This document shows, piece after piece, positions 62,769-64,000 of a DNA stretch of 64,000 nt. Each line of letters starts with the position of its first letter. The stretch's first letter is position 1. The translations under genes were made by a program, and so were the position numbers. This DNA is from an uncultured Bacteroidales bacterium. Lineage in GTDB: Bacteria; Bacteroidota; Bacteroidia; Bacteroidales; CAIXZF01. The notes under the pieces are model-generated. The model was not told where the DNA came from. It saw nothing but the letters and a program-made list of their open reading frames with translations, and made no database searches. The DNA lies in contig CAIXZF010000039.1 in assembly GCA_903923925.1 (NCBI GenBank), positions 62,001 through 126,000 of the forward strand, read 5' to 3'.

Positions 62769-63953
62769 TTAAAGCTGTCTGAAAGCCCAGGTATAATTGA
62801 ATACTTCGCGCAGAATTTCGACAGTTTCTTCGTCAAGTTCGCGGTTGCGGCGTGAATAGGCAGCTTTTGCAACGGCAATAGCTTTCTTCAGATCGAAGGT
62901 TTTAAAACCTGCAGCACCTCCCCATGAGAATGAAGCAATAAACTGCCGGGGAAATCCACCACCGAAAACATTGGCTGAAACACCAACAACGGTTCCAGTA
63001 TTAAACATAGTATTGATACCACTTTTTGAATGATCTCCCATTATAAGACCGCAGAATTGAAGTCCTGTGCTCATAAAAGTCTGATCAGAATAGTTCCAGA
63101 CTTTTACAAGGTCGTAAGTATTTTTGAGGTTTGAACAACTTGTTCCTGCTCCGAGGTTGCACCACTCAGCAATAACGGAGTTTCCAAGGAAACCATCGTG
63201 CACCTTGTTTGAATTGGCAAAGATTACCACATTGCTTAACTCCCCACCTACTTTACTGTTCGGGCCGATCGTTGTTGCACCATAAATTTTGGTTCCCATA
63301 CGAACCAGAGAATTGTCGAGCATGGCAAATGGTCCCCTGATCATGGAACCTTCCATAATCTCTGTTGATTTACCGATGTAAACAGGACCAGTAGTAGTGT
63401 TAATGGTCGCAAATTCTACAATCGCACCTTCCTCTAAAAAAATATCATTACCTGCAATGCGGTTTGTAGCACTAATTGCAGCTGATTTTCTACCTTTCGT
63501 TAATAATGCATAATCAGCTCTGATCTCCTCATCGTTCATTTGGAATATTTCCCATGGAAAACATACTTTTTTATAGGGGATATCAATAGCTAATTCGATG
63601 AAATCTACCTGTTTTGATTTTTGTGTCAGGGTAAGTTCTTCTTCTGTAATATGTTGAGCTATAATGCATTCGCCATCCACTAAAGCTTGCCCTGGCTCAA
63701 GTTCTTTAATGAGCTTTACAAGATCTTCATCGGGAATAACACAACCGTTAATCAGGATATTGTTAATTTCTTCAACAATTGGAAATTTTTTGCTGAGGTA
63801 ATCTTCTGTGAGACTGGAGGTTTTTGTATGGAGGAAATGCTCCCATTTCTCGCGAATAGTAAGAATTCCCACACGAATATCTGCTACCGGCCTTAAGAAG
63901 GTTAAGGGTAACAAATCAAATCTTCTTCCGTCATCAAATAATATGTAATTCAT
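62769..63953 (-). CDS. Alternative GlmU-type sugar nucleotidyltransferase/acetyltransferase
   Basis: 394 residues from the ATG at 63953 (MNYILFDDGRRFDLLPLTFLRP); an in-frame ATG at 63995 gives an unlikely extension. The start is diagnostic of the Bacteroidota alternative GlmU family, with a nucleotidyltransferase-like first half and a left-handed beta-helix second half (GAIVEFATINTTTGPVYIGKSTEIMEGSMIRGPF, GEWCNLGAGTSCSNLKNTY). Replaces GlmU in making UDP-GlcNAc. Complete within the window. Confidence 0.9.
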   Translation of the reverse strand: MNYILFDDGRRFDLLPLTFLRPVADIRVGILTIREKWEHFLHTKTSSLTEDYLSKKFPIVEEINNILINGCVIPDEDLVKLIKELEPGQALVDGECIIAQHITEEELTLTQKSKQVDFIELAIDIPYKKVCFPWEIFQMNDEEIRADYALLTKGRKSAAISATNRIAGNDIFLEEGAIVEFATINTTTGPVYIGKSTEIMEGSMIRGPFAMLDNSLVRMGTKIYGATTIGPNSKVGGELSNVVIFANSNKVHDGFLGNSVIAEWCNLGAGTSCSNLKNTYDLVKVWNYSDQTFMSTGLQFCGLIMGDHSKSGINTMFNTGTVVGVSANVFGGGFPRQFIASFSWGGAAGFKTFDLKKAIAVAKAAYSRRNRELDEETVEILREVFNYTWAFRQL

Positions 63954-64000
63954 CAATTTACAATTTAGCATATAAATACACTGCGAAAATAACAAATCCT

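Noticed and set aside
1..64000. tRNA, rRNA or insertion-sequence genes
   Set aside because: I saw no cloverleaf, rRNA-like conserved segment, transposase motif or terminal inverted repeats; a dedicated search could still reveal a tRNA.

Overview
The window is a stretch of a Bacteroidota chromosome interrupted by a provirus of about 21.2 kb. The host assignment rests on several Bacteroidota hallmarks: four secreted proteins ending in type IX secretion (T9SS) sorting domains, the fused alternative GlmU, a DUF4835 protein, the Bacteroidota form of RNA polymerase omega, and promoters of the TTG-N20-TAnnTTTG type.

Layout. Bases 26-2960 are host genes on the plus strand: an Lgt-family protein, a TM2 protein, a DUF2752 protein and an M48 peptidase. 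Bases 3032-24251 are the provirus. Bases 24329-63953 are host genes: a TPR protein, gyrA, clpC, an ETF/acyl-CoA dehydrogenase/Fe-S oxidoreductase operon, a housekeeping run (bamD, rpoZ, coaBC, DUF4835, recN, fabI), a photolyase, an alpha-oxoamine synthase, secreted peptidases, dapA, a peptide-binding lipoprotein, a PAD-family deiminase, an M1 aminopeptidase, lon and alternative glmU.

The provirus is the main discovery. A 25-bp direct repeat (3032-3056 and 24227-24251) bounds it. The right copy continues into a complete XerCD dif-like site: XerC arm TTGTCCGATAA, centre TTAATA, XerD arm TTATGTTAAGT. The left copy keeps the XerC arm and centre but has a degenerate XerD half. Identity stops exactly at the end of the central hexamer. 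No integrase or transposase is visible inside, so the element appears to integrate at the chromosome dimer resolution site with host XerC/XerD.

Its gene content is not that of a tailed phage: I see no terminase, portal, tail tube, sheath or tape measure. The structural operon (10749-23704) instead has a small A32/FtsK-HerA-like packaging ATPase, a 288-aa capsid candidate, many tiny single-span membrane proteins, a tiny basic protein, a membrane-anchored HExxH peptidase, an annexin-like membrane protein, a peptidoglycan-binding membrane protein, a GH108 endolysin, a 1243-aa repeat/dockerin-like/beta-helix spike and a holin/spanin-like lysis set. This fits a tailless, internal-membrane icosahedral virus of the PRD1/PM2/FLiP kind; the capsid fold itself is inferred.

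The early half (3305-10013) holds a YafQ-type toxin-antitoxin pair next to attL, a divergent repressor/Cro-like switch with a palindromic operator, small unknown proteins, a superfamily 3 helicase now split by two single-base frameshifts, and two BECR/LPD-like proteins. A 735-bp non-coding segment (10014-10748) separates early and late halves. It contains a terminator, 13 copies of an AGTGCA/TGCACT motif (origin or operator candidate) and a consensus late promoter.
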